DNA of 64,000 bases from Planctomycetota bacterium (GCA_014381825.1 JACNKX010000129.1:1-64000), one strand, 5' to 3'. Positions 35,801 to 44,697 are shown, numbered from the stretch's first letter. Program-made: numbers and translations. The notes: generated by a model not told the origin, from the sequence alone.

Positions 35801-36469
35801 GTAACGTCCATGGACGTGAGTTCCGATGGTCACACGATGGCGGCGCAATCTGGCGAAACGATCCACATATTTGAACCGGATTCACCGGAGAACGCTGTGA
35901 AGATACCAGGCGTACGACACGAGCGGTTGGCTGCGGTCAGCCCGGATGGGGATCACATTGTCGCAGGCACTCCTTATCGACCGAACATTCGAGTGTGGAA
36001 CCGCAAGACGCAAGAATTGGTCACCGAGATTCCGGCGTTGCGAAACGAAGTACAAGCGATTGAGTTTAGCCCTGATGGTCGTTGGCTTTCGGTTTGCATG
36101 CCGGGCAGCTATGTGCTCTATGACGCTGAAACCTGGCAAGAGCACCGACGGATCGACCGTAGTCAAGTTGGTTCCGGTCAGATCGCGTTTCGCGAAGACA
36201 TGAGCATCGTTGCGGTCACGGATCTGTGGTACACGCGATTGTTCGATGTAGAAACCTGGCGAGAATTCGCTCGTTTACGAGGTCCGCGGGCGCCACGCCT
36301 CAATCGCCATGGAAACGAAGTCGGATGTGGTATCAGTTTTAGTCCTGATGGAAACCTTCTGGCAGTAGGAACAGAAGACGGAGTGATTCAACTGTGGGAT
36401 TTGCAACGCGTGCGATCCAACCTCGCCGAGATGGGTCTTGATTGGCAAGTCGACGTTGCGATGGACTAA
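32861..36469 (+). CDS. Membrane Ser/Thr protein kinase with WD40 repeats
   Basis: The 1202-residue product has a short N-terminal helical domain (about 10-60), then a Hanks-type kinase domain: G-loop VGRGGMGVVYEAE (91-103), K114 in VALKIL, LHRDIKPSN (about 292-300) and TDFGLAK (about 312-318), followed by MAPERFRG. An unusual hydrophilic insert of about 90 residues rich in Ser, Lys and Glu (about 185-270) splits the domain before the catalytic loop. One membrane segment lies at about 453-480 (VASLLGLVSLLLVVIAFGSA), then a coiled-coil-like stretch and WD40-like repeats (about 580-1190: FSPDGKFLVV, WSSDGRFVVT, ISFSPDGNLLAVG). The repeats would face the periplasm if the kinase is cytoplasmic. 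It follows the ECF gene, a known planctomycete pairing. Its stop overlaps the convergent SDR gene by 4 nt. Confidence 0.94.
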   Translation: MTGDSDSKTIRFGHLMDEFVERFRNGEQPSLTEYISQHPDLEDDIRELFPALAMMEHAGDVDQTGDPNSGKVTADGNLPKQLGDYRIVREVGRGGMGVVYEAEQESLGRRVALKILPFYALMDPKHLQRFHREARAAAQLHHSNIVPVFGVGEHQGVHFYAMQFIQGQGLDDVLDELQLLRARRAEVKGKPNTEKPNSTRENESIAAELLSGEFSEVELSAKSAGGDSDPHSSSLPKAEEPKGADSSSSVSLPGHDNSSGSTSSDQQYFRSVARIGTQVADALAYAHTHGVLHRDIKPSNLLLDASGTVWVTDFGLAKTEEEDLTRTGDFVGTLRYMAPERFRGWSDPRSDIYSLGLTLYELLTMRPAFDETDRGRLVKQVTQDNPVTPRRLDPRIPRDLETIVLKAITKEPYTRYQSASAVADDLRLYLADKPIEARRTPMIERAWLWCRRNPIVASLLGLVSLLLVVIAFGSAFAALRLQAKHETAMENLTRATSAEAKATRNLYDAYLARSRAERRSNRPGRRLNGLSAVRKAAQQLASLNVTEAEKFELRNEAIACMALMDLKLRVKHVHDDGWEQIAYSTWAFDSKLERYAHETDTDIIIRRTSDGVQLHKLRGTEQFAHRGMRPYIRFSPDGKFLVVRGFIEGDRNWLWMWDIEKEELVWSVHSGGHGRSLENFSFSPDSKQFVYLARYAKLTICDTASGNSIKQANLQSLPRFIVWSPVGDRMVLGSDERNTSQDAASQVIQLFDIESMELLDSIPVPTAVLSAAWSSDGRFVVTPCLDTRTYIWDTEDLDQPHAVCEGHRGRVMHAVYNQQGDLLVSAGRDLESRIWDPVTSDELVVFDAPALRFSRDDSAIASATPGDSVSVWDVVRSRECRVLRVPEVQERDNTVRSIAFSRDGKLIASGSYVQGTCIWDVESGKLVQQIPEWNTSRVFFDRRSEWFFAAGATGLWRWRLETLRDPNPEPFLVNPELLLGVTSMDVSSDGHTMAAQSGETIHIFEPDSPENAVKIPGVRHERLAAVSPDGDHIVAGTPYRPNIRVWNRKTQELVTEIPALRNEVQAIEFSPDGRWLSVCMPGSYVLYDAETWQEHRRIDRSQVGSGQIAFREDMSIVAVTDLWYTRLFDVETWREFARLRGPRAPRLNRHGNEVGCGISFSPDGNLLAVGTEDGVIQLWDLQRVRSNLAEMGLDWQVDVAMD

Positions 36470-37257
36470 TCGTCAGCCGTATAAGGCCACTGAGCCGCTG
36501 TCCAGAGCCCGCCGTCTACATAAACGGTCTGTCCTGTTGTGAACTCTGCGGCATCACTGGCGAGAAACACGACGACAGCAGCTACATCTTCGGCTTGGCC
36601 GATGCGACGCATTGGTGTGATCGAGCCCCAAGTTCCAGCATAGTCGCCTGCTTCGAGCTTTGTTCTCTCAATCTCGATCGCGCCTGGTGCAACGCAGTTG
36701 ACTCGGATACCGAGCGGTCCTAGTTCAACCGCACAGACTTTCGTTAGATTTTCGATGCCGCCCTTGGAAGCACAATAGTCAACCAGCGATGGGAACGGTT
36801 GCTTGTTGGCTCCGGAACCTATGTTGATGATCGAGCCGCCGTTGCCAAGCTCTTTCATCATCTTTGCGGCCGCCTGAGAACACAGGAAACAGCCTTTCAA
36901 GTTTGTTCGAATCGTGCGATCAAAGTCCTCCTCTTTGAGATCAAGCAGCGAAGCGAACGTTTGCACACCGGCGTTGTTTACGAGCAAGTCGATTCGCCCA
37001 GCTTGTTCTCGCAACTGCTCGAACATCGCCGTGATCTGTTCTCCGTATCCCGCATCGGCTTGCAGAATCCAGCTGCGCTGCCCAAGTCCTTCTACCTTGG
37101 CTGCCGTTTCCTCGGCACCAGCTTGATCGCGATTGTAGTTGATCGCGATATCCCATCCGACCTTTGCCAAGCCGTAAGCAATGCCACGACCGATGCCTTT
37201 ACTTGCCCCGGTTACCAACGCAACTTTGCTTTCGCTGTTCACACCGATTTCCTTCAT
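36466..37257 (-). CDS. Short-chain dehydrogenase/reductase
   Basis: The 263-residue product is a classical SDR. The NAD(P)-binding motif TGASKGIGRG is at 16-25, NNAG at 94-97, and the catalytic residues are S148 (in NIGSGANKQ), Y161 and K165 (YCASK). The C-terminal FTTGQTVYVDGG is typical of the 3-oxoacyl-ACP reductase and glucose 1-dehydrogenase branch. The substrate cannot be fixed. It is the last gene of the minus-strand run starting at 39849, separated from the dehydratase gene by an 88-nt gap holding a double palindrome, so it may be in the same transcript. Confidence 0.92.
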   Translation of the reverse strand: MKEIGVNSESKVALVTGASKGIGRGIAYGLAKVGWDIAINYNRDQAGAEETAAKVEGLGQRSWILQADAGYGEQITAMFEQLREQAGRIDLLVNNAGVQTFASLLDLKEEDFDRTIRTNLKGCFLCSQAAAKMMKELGNGGSIINIGSGANKQPFPSLVDYCASKGGIENLTKVCAVELGPLGIRVNCVAPGAIEIERTKLEAGDYAGTWGSITPMRRIGQAEDVAAVVVFLASDAAEFTTGQTVYVDGGLWTAAQWPYTADD

Positions 37258-37291
37258 TCAAAGTCAAGCGATTTGCTTTGACAAAGACAAT

Positions 37292-37349
37292 GTAGAACGG
37301 AATCTATTCCGTTCCTTGAGATTCGCAAACGGAATGAATTCCGTTCTAC
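37292..37349. repeat. Double palindrome in dehydratase-SDR gap
   Basis: Two perfect palindromes stand side by side: GAACGGAAT-CT-ATTCCGTTC (37295-37314) and AACGGAAT-GA-ATTCCGTT (37328-37345). In addition the outer arms GTAGAACGGAAT (37292-37303) and ATTCCGTTCTAC (37338-37349) can pair, giving two alternative folds. The right arm overlaps the stop codon of the dehydratase gene. It looks like a dispersed intergenic palindromic element and could act as a terminator or attenuator. Confidence 0.85.
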
Positions 37350-38341
37350 GATTTCAAACCACGACCATCCACCTTTTTGCCAACTTCCAAAATGGCTGGC
37401 AGTTGAGATAGATCAAGATTACCACCAGACAGAATGCCGACAACCCGTTTGCCTGCGAAACGCTCACGCTCCTTGCAAGCCGCCGCGAGCGTACCTGCGC
37501 CGGCTCCTTCCGCAAGATTGTGCGTGTGTTTAAGAATCCAATATGCCGCGAGTCGCAACTCGTCTTCTCCAACGAGTATCACGTCGTCCATCAATGCGTG
37601 CATAATCTCAAGCGTCATCTCGGCTGGAGCACGCGTGGCGAATCCTTCGGCCCACGTGTTTGCCGTTTCTGTAGTGACTAGATCCTTCGTTCGCCACGAA
37701 TTGGCGACCGCCGGCGCGTTCTCTGATTGAACACCAATCACCTTTGCTTTCGGATAGCGATGCTTCGCCACGACACAAGTGCCACAGACTCCACTGCCCA
37801 ACCCAACGGGAACGAGAATCACATCGGGCTCCGGCAGCTTTTCTAGGATCTCCCAAGCCATTGTGCCAACACCAGCGATCAACAGCGGTTCGTTCGCCGA
37901 ATGAACGTAACGGCCGCCGCGCGTTGCGACCAACTCTTCGACGAATGCTTTCGCTGCATCAAAGTCGCGACCGTGTTCGATCAGTTCAGCACCGAGGTTG
38001 CGAATTGCTCGGCACTTATCAGGATTAGCCCGTTCGGGAACGATGATCGTACACGGCACGTTAAAGTGCCGGCACGCAAACGCGAGCGATTGGCCTTGAT
38101 TTCCCGTCGAGACACCAACGATTCCGGCTGCGCGCTCGTCGTCGCTCATTGTGCTTACATAGTTGATTCCACCACGAACCTTGAATGCTCCGACTGGCTG
38201 GTGGTTTTCGTGTTTCAAATGAAAGGGAAAGCCCAGCAACTTTGAGAGGCCAGGCCATTCAAAAAGTGGTGTTGGGTCGAGCAACGAATGAACTCGAGGC
38301 AACGCGTCAAGCACATCGTCGTAGGAAACAGGCAGTGTCAT
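37346..38341 (-). CDS. PLP-dependent threonine/serine dehydratase-like enzyme
   Basis: The 331-residue product is a fold-type II PLP enzyme. The Schiff-base lysine is K54 in GAFKVRGG; STGNQGQSLAFA and VPVGLGSGVCG bind cofactor phosphate and substrate carboxylate; the end has GILSGGNLDLSQL. It resembles threonine dehydratase-like proteins without the C-terminal ACT domain, so a catabolic or broad hydroxy-amino-acid ammonia-lyase role is likely. Its ATG overlaps the stop of the upstream M81-type gene by 4 nt (ATGA at 38338-38341), which indicates translational coupling. Confidence 0.9.
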   Translation of the reverse strand: MTLPVSYDDVLDALPRVHSLLDPTPLFEWPGLSKLLGFPFHLKHENHQPVGAFKVRGGINYVSTMSDDERAAGIVGVSTGNQGQSLAFACRHFNVPCTIIVPERANPDKCRAIRNLGAELIEHGRDFDAAKAFVEELVATRGGRYVHSANEPLLIAGVGTMAWEILEKLPEPDVILVPVGLGSGVCGTCVVAKHRYPKAKVIGVQSENAPAVANSWRTKDLVTTETANTWAEGFATRAPAEMTLEIMHALMDDVILVGEDELRLAAYWILKHTHNLAEGAGAGTLAAACKERERFAGKRVVGILSGGNLDLSQLPAILEVGKKVDGRGLKS

Positions 38342-39849
38342 TTGATCAGGATGTTAGGTGCGGGTGACCATTCCACAATTTCGTCCCACGGCGAAAGCGG
38401 GCGAGGAATGTTGTTGAATGTGTAGTTCCAGAAATCTGACGGCGCACATCCGGGCGCTTTCACGCTGTAGATCGCGGACGCATGATTCTCATAAACGGCT
38501 CGGAATCCGCACGGACTCTTCGCCACGACAAGCGACGCTTCGAATGGTTCGAATCCTGCTGAGCGAAAGAACTCCGGCGCGAAGTGTGGACCGCTGCGAG
38601 TTGTAACGATCACGAACGTATTGCTATCGTGACGCAACACGACGGAACGTCCCATCTCGATGGGCATGTTTTTGCCAATGTGCCCCGTCATCGTAAATCG
38701 AGCATCGAAACAATGTTCGACAATCGCATTCAATTCGACAATCGTTCCAAAGCGGCTGTCGCGGACGCCACCTAGACGAACCGTCAACTCCGTGCCAATC
38801 GCGATGCTCTCACATCGCTCAACGACTTCCGGAGCGACTACCGTAACGAGGGCTTCACGCGGCCAACGGCATTTCAATAGCTCCTTCAGTATCCAAACGC
38901 TGTCGCCTGGCGCTCCGGACGTTGTTGCGTCGGCGGCGTCACTTAACACGGCTAGTCCACTCGCTGCGTGGCCAAGCCGAACGGCGTCTTCGGCCGAATA
39001 GAGCTGTGGCATGTATTCGCGTTTGCGGCGCCAGAACTCTTCGGCAACCGAGACACAAGCAGCACGAGCCGCCTCCGCATCGTTATCGGTCGTCACAATA
39101 ACACTCGACCCGAGTTGCGGAATGTCCATCCAAGGTTGTACCGGAGCGATACCGGCTGCTAAGACGATGGGGTTCGCTTCGAGTTCCACGACACGACGCT
39201 TCAAGTCAACCGCGATCCCCGCATCCGCTTCCGTATTTGAATTCTCTGCCGGAACAATCGCGGGAATCTTGCAGAACGCCGTCGTCGGCCTCGCACCTTC
39301 GAACAGCACTCGTCGCAAGGCTTCAGCCCCGCGCTGACCTGTTTCAAAGATATCGACGTGCGGCATGGAGTGGTACATGACGAGTACGTCCGCCGCAGCG
39401 GCCATCTCCCGCGTAACGTTCGTATGCAAGTCAAGTGTGGCTACAATGGGCACGTCCGGACCGACGCGTTCGCGCAATTCCTGCAAGATCGCACCTTCGA
39501 CATCAGGATGCCCCTGAGCGACCATCGCCCCATGCAGGGCGAGCAGAAACGCATCGACAGGTCCGGCCGCATCGACCGCGTCGAAGAACTCGTTTCGTAT
39601 CCAATCAAAACATTCAGAAGTTGCCATGCCACTCGGCCAAGCTGGCAAACGAACAAGTCCCACAATCTCTGGCGGCTGTGCCCACGCTCGCATCGATTGA
39701 ATGAACCCGCCGAGTTCATTCACATTCGTCATTTGTTCGACGAGTTCATTGCCGCGACAAATGCCAAACTCCTCGAAGTCCGCTCGCGTCGTCGCCAGCG
39801 GGTTCAAAGTATTCGTCTCTTGCCAGAGTTGGCCGATAGCAATTCGCAT
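38338..39849 (-). CDS. M81/MlrC-like metallopeptidase family protein
   Basis: The 503-residue product matches the M81 family (MlrC, microcystin linear-peptide degradation protein C; DUF1485). The N-terminus MRIAIGQLWQETNTLNP is characteristic. Likely metal-site residues lie in LALHGAMVAQGHPDVEG (H106, D116) and ATLDLHTNVT (D140, H142), with YHSMPHVD further on. Members cleave or amidohydrolyse diverse small substrates, and real microcystin degradation is known only for a few. Here it is coupled by an ATGA overlap to a PLP dehydratase and then an SDR, which suggests catabolism of an amino-acid derivative. The length of about 500 residues is usual. Confidence 0.9.
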   Translation of the reverse strand: MRIAIGQLWQETNTLNPLATTRADFEEFGICRGNELVEQMTNVNELGGFIQSMRAWAQPPEIVGLVRLPAWPSGMATSECFDWIRNEFFDAVDAAGPVDAFLLALHGAMVAQGHPDVEGAILQELRERVGPDVPIVATLDLHTNVTREMAAAADVLVMYHSMPHVDIFETGQRGAEALRRVLFEGARPTTAFCKIPAIVPAENSNTEADAGIAVDLKRRVVELEANPIVLAAGIAPVQPWMDIPQLGSSVIVTTDNDAEAARAACVSVAEEFWRRKREYMPQLYSAEDAVRLGHAASGLAVLSDAADATTSGAPGDSVWILKELLKCRWPREALVTVVAPEVVERCESIAIGTELTVRLGGVRDSRFGTIVELNAIVEHCFDARFTMTGHIGKNMPIEMGRSVVLRHDSNTFVIVTTRSGPHFAPEFFRSAGFEPFEASLVVAKSPCGFRAVYENHASAIYSVKAPGCAPSDFWNYTFNNIPRPLSPWDEIVEWSPAPNILIK

Positions 39850-40017
39850 AATGTGAACGGGCTCGTAAGTGAAACAAGATCAGCCGGTATAGTTATTCTG
39901 GGACCGAAAACGCGAGATTCTAAAGCACGTCGGTGAGGGATTGAACTCACACGCATTGAATTCATCGCCGCAGCAAAAGATAATGGTCTTGCGAACCTCC
40001 TCCCGAGAAGAGAATCC
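39850..40017. other. Divergent gap upstream of M81 and PSCyt1 genes
   Basis: This gap should hold two divergent promoters. It includes GTGAG, an 8-nt loop and CTCAC near 39932-39949, which resembles a tRNA T-arm, but no acceptor, D or anticodon arms could be fitted. No tRNA is called. AGGAGG-like sequences near 39998-40003 (CCTCC/GAGAAGAG) offer a weak ribosome-binding site for the downstream gene. Confidence 0.3.
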
Positions 40018-43000
40018 ATGAACCGTTTGCCGCCGAAGTCAGTAATATACGTCGCATTGGCTCTGCTTGGTAGCTTCCGTCACGTCGCATCTGCCGATGA
40101 AGAGATAGGTTTTGGTCGGACAATCCGACCGCTACTTGCCGCTAAATGCCTGGCCTGCCACGGCCCGGACGAAGAAGAGCGGGAGGCAGAACTTCGGCTC
40201 GACGTTCGCGAGTCGGCGATCGACGTGGGCGCGATTGTTCCTGGGAACGCTAAGGAAAGCGAGTTGCTTCGTCGTATATTTTCTGACGACCCGGACGAAC
40301 AAATGCCGCCACCAGACTCCGGCGAAACGCTTAGCACCGAACAGCGCGAGCAGTTTCGCCGCTGGATCAGCGAAGGGGCGAAGTACGAGCAGCATTGGGC
40401 ATTCGTTCCCCCGAAACGTCCGGCAACACCGACAATCAGCGATCCGTCGTGGGCTCGCAACGACATTGATCGGTTTGTTCTTGCCAGACTCGACGTAGAG
40501 AAACTATCGCCTTCCGAGGAAGCGGATCGCTATACACTCGTTCGTCGCCTGTATCTCGACTTGATCGGCTTGCCACCAACGCCGGAAGAAGCGGACGCGT
40601 TCGTCAACGACCCGGACCCGTTGGCATACGACAACTTGGTCGACCAGTTGCTCAAGTCAAAGCACTACGGCGAACGCTGGGCGCGATTGTGGCTCGACTT
40701 GGCTCGCTACTCCGACACGAATGGCTACGAGAAAGATCGTCCGCGCACCATGTGGCCGTATCGTGACTGGGTTCTTAAAGCGTTGAATGACGATATGCCG
40801 TTCGACCAATTCACCATTGAACAACTCGCAGGCGAGATGCTACCGAACGCGACGATCGATCAGCGAATTGCCACCGGCTTTCATCGCAACACGATGCTGA
40901 ATGAAGAAGGTGGAATCGACCCACTGGAGTACCGCTTCTATGCGATGGTCGATCGAGTCGCGACGACGGGCACGGTTTGGATGGGGTTGACGACCGGCTG
41001 TGCTCAGTGCCATACGCACAAGTACGACCCGATCTCGCACACCGATTACTACAGTCTCATGGGGCTGTTGAACAATGCCGACGAACCCGATCTGCTGATC
41101 CCGGACCCGGCGACACTCAAGCAACGGCAAGAACTCGAATCGCAGATTGCGGAACTGGAAGCGAGTTTGCCGAGTCACTTTCCGCCGACCGAAGGTGACG
41201 AGCCGGAGGAGACGCGACGCACGAAGAATCTTGAGCGACAATTCAACGAATGGCTGACGAAAAATCAAACCACGGCAATCGACTGGTCCATTGCTCGCCC
41301 GACGACGATGAAGACGAACTTACCGCGATTGGAGTTGCTTGATGACGGCTCGATTCTCTCAACGGGTGACATCACAAAACGCGACGTGTTTACGTTGACC
41401 TTCGATCTCGCGGCGTTCGAACTTCCTGTCACGGCGTTACGGCTGGAAGCATTGCCGGATGAACGGTTGCCGTCGAGCGGACCGGGACGATGCTACTACG
41501 AGGGACGCAAAGGCGATTTCTTTTTGAGCGAGGTTGATGCTTCGGTTGGTGACGTAGCGGTTGAGATTAACTCGGCTTCGCACAGTTACGGGAAGATCAG
41601 CATCGGTAGCGGAAGTGCCGGCGCGACGAACGTCCTCGATAGCGACGGTTCAACCGGTTGGTCAACTTCAGGTCGCGAAGGGCAAGCGAGCCAGTTGGTG
41701 CTTAACTTTGCGAAACCACTCGAACCGACTGGTACGCTGATGATCGAGCTGCTGTTCGAGCGACACTTTGCGGCCAGCCTTGGTCGCTTTCGGTTTTCAG
41801 TGACCGACCATGAATCCGCCAAGGCCACCGAGGCCCCTGTCGAAGTCGAATCATTGCTGGGTCGCGACGCGACGTCTTGGACCGAGCAGGAAGCAGCAAC
41901 CGTTCGATCGTACTTCCTCAGCGTGACGCCGTTGCTTGCCGACGTCCGCAAGCCAATCGACCAGTTGCGAGGCAAACTGCCCGCCGCTCCGATCGCGATG
42001 GTGATGTTAGAGCGACCTGCCGATAATCCTCGTCCGACGCACCGGCATCATCGCGGTGAATACTTGAGTCCGAAAGAAACGGTGGAACCCACCATTCCTG
42101 CGGTCTTCGCTTCGCTCACTGAGAATCCGCCGAAGAACCGGCTGGAGTTTGCGCAGTGGTTGGTAAGCGATTCTAATCCGCTCGCCGCTCGCGTGACGGC
42201 GAATCGAGCGTGGCGAGCGTTCTTTGGCGCAGGTTTGATGCGCACCAGCGGTGACTTCGGCACTCAGTCCGATCCGCCGACACACCCAGAGCTTCTTGAT
42301 TGGCTCGCGATTGAGTTTGTTGAGCGTGGTTGGTCGATGAAGGGGCTGCATCGATTGATCGTCAGCAGCGCCACATATCGTCAGAGATCTCAAGTGGCAA
42401 AGGACATGTACGCGCGCGATCCAGGGAATCGGTTGCTGGCCCGCGGCCCGCGATATCGAGTCGACGCCGAAATGGTGCGCGACATGATGCTGGCGGCCAG
42501 TGGCCGTTTGTCAGCGAAGATGTTCGGACCAAGTGTCTATCCGCCGCAGCCGGCGAGCGTGGCTGCTTTGGCTTACGGCAATGCGAAATGGAATGCATCG
42601 AGCGGTGAAGATCGATATCGGCGTTCGTTGTACACGTTCAGTAAACGAACCGCTCCGTTCGCCGCCTACACTGTCTTTGACGGGCCAACGGGCGAGAACT
42701 GTGTGCCGCGTCGCAATCGAAGTAACACACCGTTGCAGGCGCTGACGCTGCTGAACGACGAGATGTATATCGAGCTGGCTCGCGCTCTGGCGGAACGTCG
42801 AACATCGAACGTTGAACTTCCAACGTCGAAGGAAGAAAGGGCGACGGAGATTTTTCGGCGAGTATTGACTCGACCGCCGCACGATGACGAACTTGCGATG
42901 CTGCTGGAATTTCAAGACGGGCAGCAGAAGAGACTTGAAGCTGGCGACTTGGTGCCAAAGACGATCCTTAGTTCGCAAGAGGGTGACCAGCAAGCCGAAC

Positions 43001-43065
43001 GAGCTTCATGGGTGATGGTCGCCCGCGCCGTGATGAACTTGGACGAAGCGATAACGAAACAGTAA
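40018..43065 (+). CDS. PSCyt1-DUF1549-DUF1553 secreted cytochrome protein
   Basis: The 1015-residue product has a signal peptide ([11 protein letters not shown]), then a Planctomycete cytochrome c domain with CLACHG and QMPPPDSG (about 25-120). DUF1549 follows ([25 protein letters not shown] and [18 protein letters not shown]; a second CAQCH haem-like motif in [21 protein letters not shown]). A central beta-rich insert spans about 400-640, and the C-terminal DUF1553 has [22 protein letters not shown] and [20 protein letters not shown]. These proteins are exported and form a conserved pair with DUF1501 proteins, as here. Their function is unsettled. Residues around [11 protein letters not shown] come from a repeat-like DNA stretch at 42793-42830. 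Confidence 0.94.
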   Translation: MNRLPPKSVIYVALALLGSFRHVASADEEIGFGRTIRPLLAAKCLACHGPDEEEREAELRLDVRESAIDVGAIVPGNAKESELLRRIFSDDPDEQMPPPDSGETLSTEQREQFRRWISEGAKYEQHWAFVPPKRPATPTISDPSWARNDIDRFVLARLDVEKLSPSEEADRYTLVRRLYLDLIGLPPTPEEADAFVNDPDPLAYDNLVDQLLKSKHYGERWARLWLDLARYSDTNGYEKDRPRTMWPYRDWVLKALNDDMPFDQFTIEQLAGEMLPNATIDQRIATGFHRNTMLNEEGGIDPLEYRFYAMVDRVATTGTVWMGLTTGCAQCHTHKYDPISHTDYYSLMGLLNNADEPDLLIPDPATLKQRQELESQIAELEASLPSHFPPTEGDEPEETRRTKNLERQFNEWLTKNQTTAIDWSIARPTTMKTNLPRLELLDDGSILSTGDITKRDVFTLTFDLAAFELPVTALRLEALPDERLPSSGPGRCYYEGRKGDFFLSEVDASVGDVAVEINSASHSYGKISIGSGSAGATNVLDSDGSTGWSTSGREGQASQLVLNFAKPLEPTGTLMIELLFERHFAASLGRFRFSVTDHESAKATEAPVEVESLLGRDATSWTEQEAATVRSYFLSVTPLLADVRKPIDQLRGKLPAAPIAMVMLERPADNPRPTHRHHRGEYLSPKETVEPTIPAVFASLTENPPKNRLEFAQWLVSDSNPLAARVTANRAWRAFFGAGLMRTSGDFGTQSDPPTHPELLDWLAIEFVERGWSMKGLHRLIVSSATYRQRSQVAKDMYARDPGNRLLARGPRYRVDAEMVRDMMLAASGRLSAKMFGPSVYPPQPASVAALAYGNAKWNASSGEDRYRRSLYTFSKRTAPFAAYTVFDGPTGENCVPRRNRSNTPLQALTLLNDEMYIELARALAERRTSNVELPTSKEERATEIFRRVLTRPPHDDELAMLLEFQDGQQKRLEAGDLVPKTILSSQEGDQQAERASWVMVARAVMNLDEAITKQ
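42793..42830. repeat. GAACGTTGAAC-type repeat inside coding sequence
   Basis: Within the DUF1553 gene the DNA is built from short variants of GAACGTT and its complement (GAACGTCGAACATCGAAC, GTTGAACTTCCAACGTC). It encodes the low-information stretch [13 protein letters not shown] related run occurs at the start of the DUF1501 gene (GACGTTCAACGTTC near 43193). This looks like a REP-like intergenic repeat captured in a reading frame. Confidence 0.5.
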
Positions 43066-43072
43066 TAGACAA

Positions 43073-43146
43073 GGCGAGCGGGGAACGTCAGTCCCCTGAT
43101 CAAACCCAACGTGGCGCAATCAGGGGACTGACGTCCCCCGCTCGCC
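43073..43146. repeat. Long inverted repeat between PSCyt1 and DUF1501 genes
   Basis: Arms of 28 nt (43073-43100 and 43119-43146) begin GGCGAGCGGGG and end CGCTCGCC and pair with one mismatch; the loop is 18 nt. It starts 8 nt after the upstream stop and ends before the DUF1501 start at 43174. It could be a terminator or mRNA-stability hairpin, or a dispersed palindromic element. Confidence 0.88.
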
Positions 43147-43173
43147 ATTGTGATTACAGCGTAGAGAACGAGA

Positions 43174-44610
43174 ATGCCAAACTTACCTTCCGACGTTCAA
43201 CGTTCAAAGACTCGTCGCCACTTCTTTCAGAACTGTGGAGTTGGTGTCGGCAAAATCGCGCTCGCATCTTTACTGTCACAACAAGCCTTCGCCGATGCCT
43301 CGAACCCGACCGCTCCGAAACCAACACACTTTCCCGCGAAGGCAAAACGCGTCATCTACCTGTTCATGGCGGGAGCGCCAAGCCAACTCGAGTTGTTCGA
43401 TCACAAACCAAAGCTGACCGAGTTGGAAGGAAAGCCAATCCCGCCCGAGGTCATCAAAGGGCAACGCTATGCTTTCATCCAACCTGACGCCGCCGTTCTT
43501 GGACCTCGCTTCAAGTTCAGTAAGCACGGTGAATGCGGCGCAGAGATTTCTGACGTATTGCCGCATCTGTCAAGCATCGTCGATGACATCGCATTCGTTC
43601 GTTCAGTCCATACCGATCTGTTCAACCACTCGCCGGCTCAATTGTTCGTCAACACCGGCAGCGGGATTCCGGGACGACCGAGTATGGGTTCCTGGTTGAG
43701 TTACGGTATCGGGAGTGAGGCGAATGATCTGCCTTCGTTCGTCGTGCTGAACAGCGGCGGGAGTCTGAGCGGTGGAGCGGCGATGTGGAGTAGCGGGTTC
43801 TTGCCGGGGACGCATCAAGGCGTGCCATTTCGGGGCCAGGGCGATCCGATTCTGAATGTCTCCAATCCGAAGGGGTTTGACACACAGGCGCAACGCGACT
43901 CGCTGGATCTGATTCGCAAGATGAACGAACAGCGATTGGACGTTGTCGGCGATCCAGAAATCGCGACACGTATCAACGCTTACGAGATGGCGTTTCGAAT
44001 GCAATCGCGAGCTCCGGAGTTAATGGAGTTTTCCCAAGAAAGTCAGGAGACGTTGGATCTGTACGGTGCCAAACCAGGCGATGGGAAAGCAGCGTTTGCA
44101 AATAATTGTCTATTAGCTCGTCGCATGGCCGAAAGGGGTGTGCGTTTCATTCAGGTCTATCATTCAGGTTGGGATCATCACAGCAACGTTGAAGGCGGTG
44201 TCCGGCAGCAAGCTAAACTGACCGATCAGGCCGTGGCTGGATTAATTCACGATCTGAAACGAACAGGTTTGCTGGACGACACGCTTGTTGTTTGGGGCGG
44301 CGAGTTCGGTCGTACGCCGATGGTCGAAGCGAGTGTAGCGCTCGGTCGCACTAAAGGACGCGACCATCACCCGCAAGCCTATACGATGTGGTTCGCCGGC
44401 GGCGGAATTCGCTCCGGCGTTTCCATCGGAGCAACCGACGAATTGGGCTTTAACGTCGTCGAACACCCTGTGCACGTGACGGACATCCAGGCCACGATTC
44501 TTCACTGCCTGGGCATCGATCATCGTCAACTGGCATTCCGCTTCCGCGGTTTGAACTTTCGACTGACTGGTGTCGAAGAGCATCATCCAGTGGAAGAGTT
44601 GTTGGCGTAG
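43174..44610 (+). CDS. DUF1501 family secreted protein
   Basis: The 478-residue product starts with a Tat-like leader (KTRRHFFQNCGVGVGKIALASLL). The DUF1501 fold, related to the alkaline phosphatase/sulfatase superfamily, is evident from YLFMAGAPSQLELFDHKP, SVHTDLFNHSPAQLFVNTG, VYHSGWDHHSNVEGG and GEFGRTPMVE followed by GRDHHPQAYTMWFAGGG. It pairs with the DUF1549/DUF1553 gene upstream, the standard planctomycete arrangement. Substrates are not known. It is followed by a strong hairpin at 44638-44670. Confidence 0.94.
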   Translation: MPNLPSDVQRSKTRRHFFQNCGVGVGKIALASLLSQQAFADASNPTAPKPTHFPAKAKRVIYLFMAGAPSQLELFDHKPKLTELEGKPIPPEVIKGQRYAFIQPDAAVLGPRFKFSKHGECGAEISDVLPHLSSIVDDIAFVRSVHTDLFNHSPAQLFVNTGSGIPGRPSMGSWLSYGIGSEANDLPSFVVLNSGGSLSGGAAMWSSGFLPGTHQGVPFRGQGDPILNVSNPKGFDTQAQRDSLDLIRKMNEQRLDVVGDPEIATRINAYEMAFRMQSRAPELMEFSQESQETLDLYGAKPGDGKAAFANNCLLARRMAERGVRFIQVYHSGWDHHSNVEGGVRQQAKLTDQAVAGLIHDLKRTGLLDDTLVVWGGEFGRTPMVEASVALGRTKGRDHHPQAYTMWFAGGGIRSGVSIGATDELGFNVVEHPVHVTDIQATILHCLGIDHRQLAFRFRGLNFRLTGVEEHHPVEELLA

Positions 44611-44637
44611 GGCGGAAGTCGGGTCGTTTAATGAGTG

Positions 44638-44670
44638 CCGTAGCGAAAGTCGCCAAGACTTTCGCTACGG
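44638..44670. terminator. Perfect 14-bp hairpin between convergent genes
   Basis: CCGTAGCGAAAGTC (44638-44651), loop GCCAA, GACTTTCGCTACGG (44657-44670). The arms are perfect. It lies 28 nt after the DUF1501 stop and 28 nt before the end of the convergent methyltransferase gene, a position suited to two-way termination. It may also be a member of a repeated palindrome family. Confidence 0.8.
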
Positions 44671-44697
44671 TTGAATTCTCATTGGTCGATCATGCAA

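Noticed and set aside
39925-40010. tRNA-like T-arm (GTGAG-loop-CTCAC)
   Set aside because: The loop length is wrong and no acceptor, anticodon or D arm fits on either strand.
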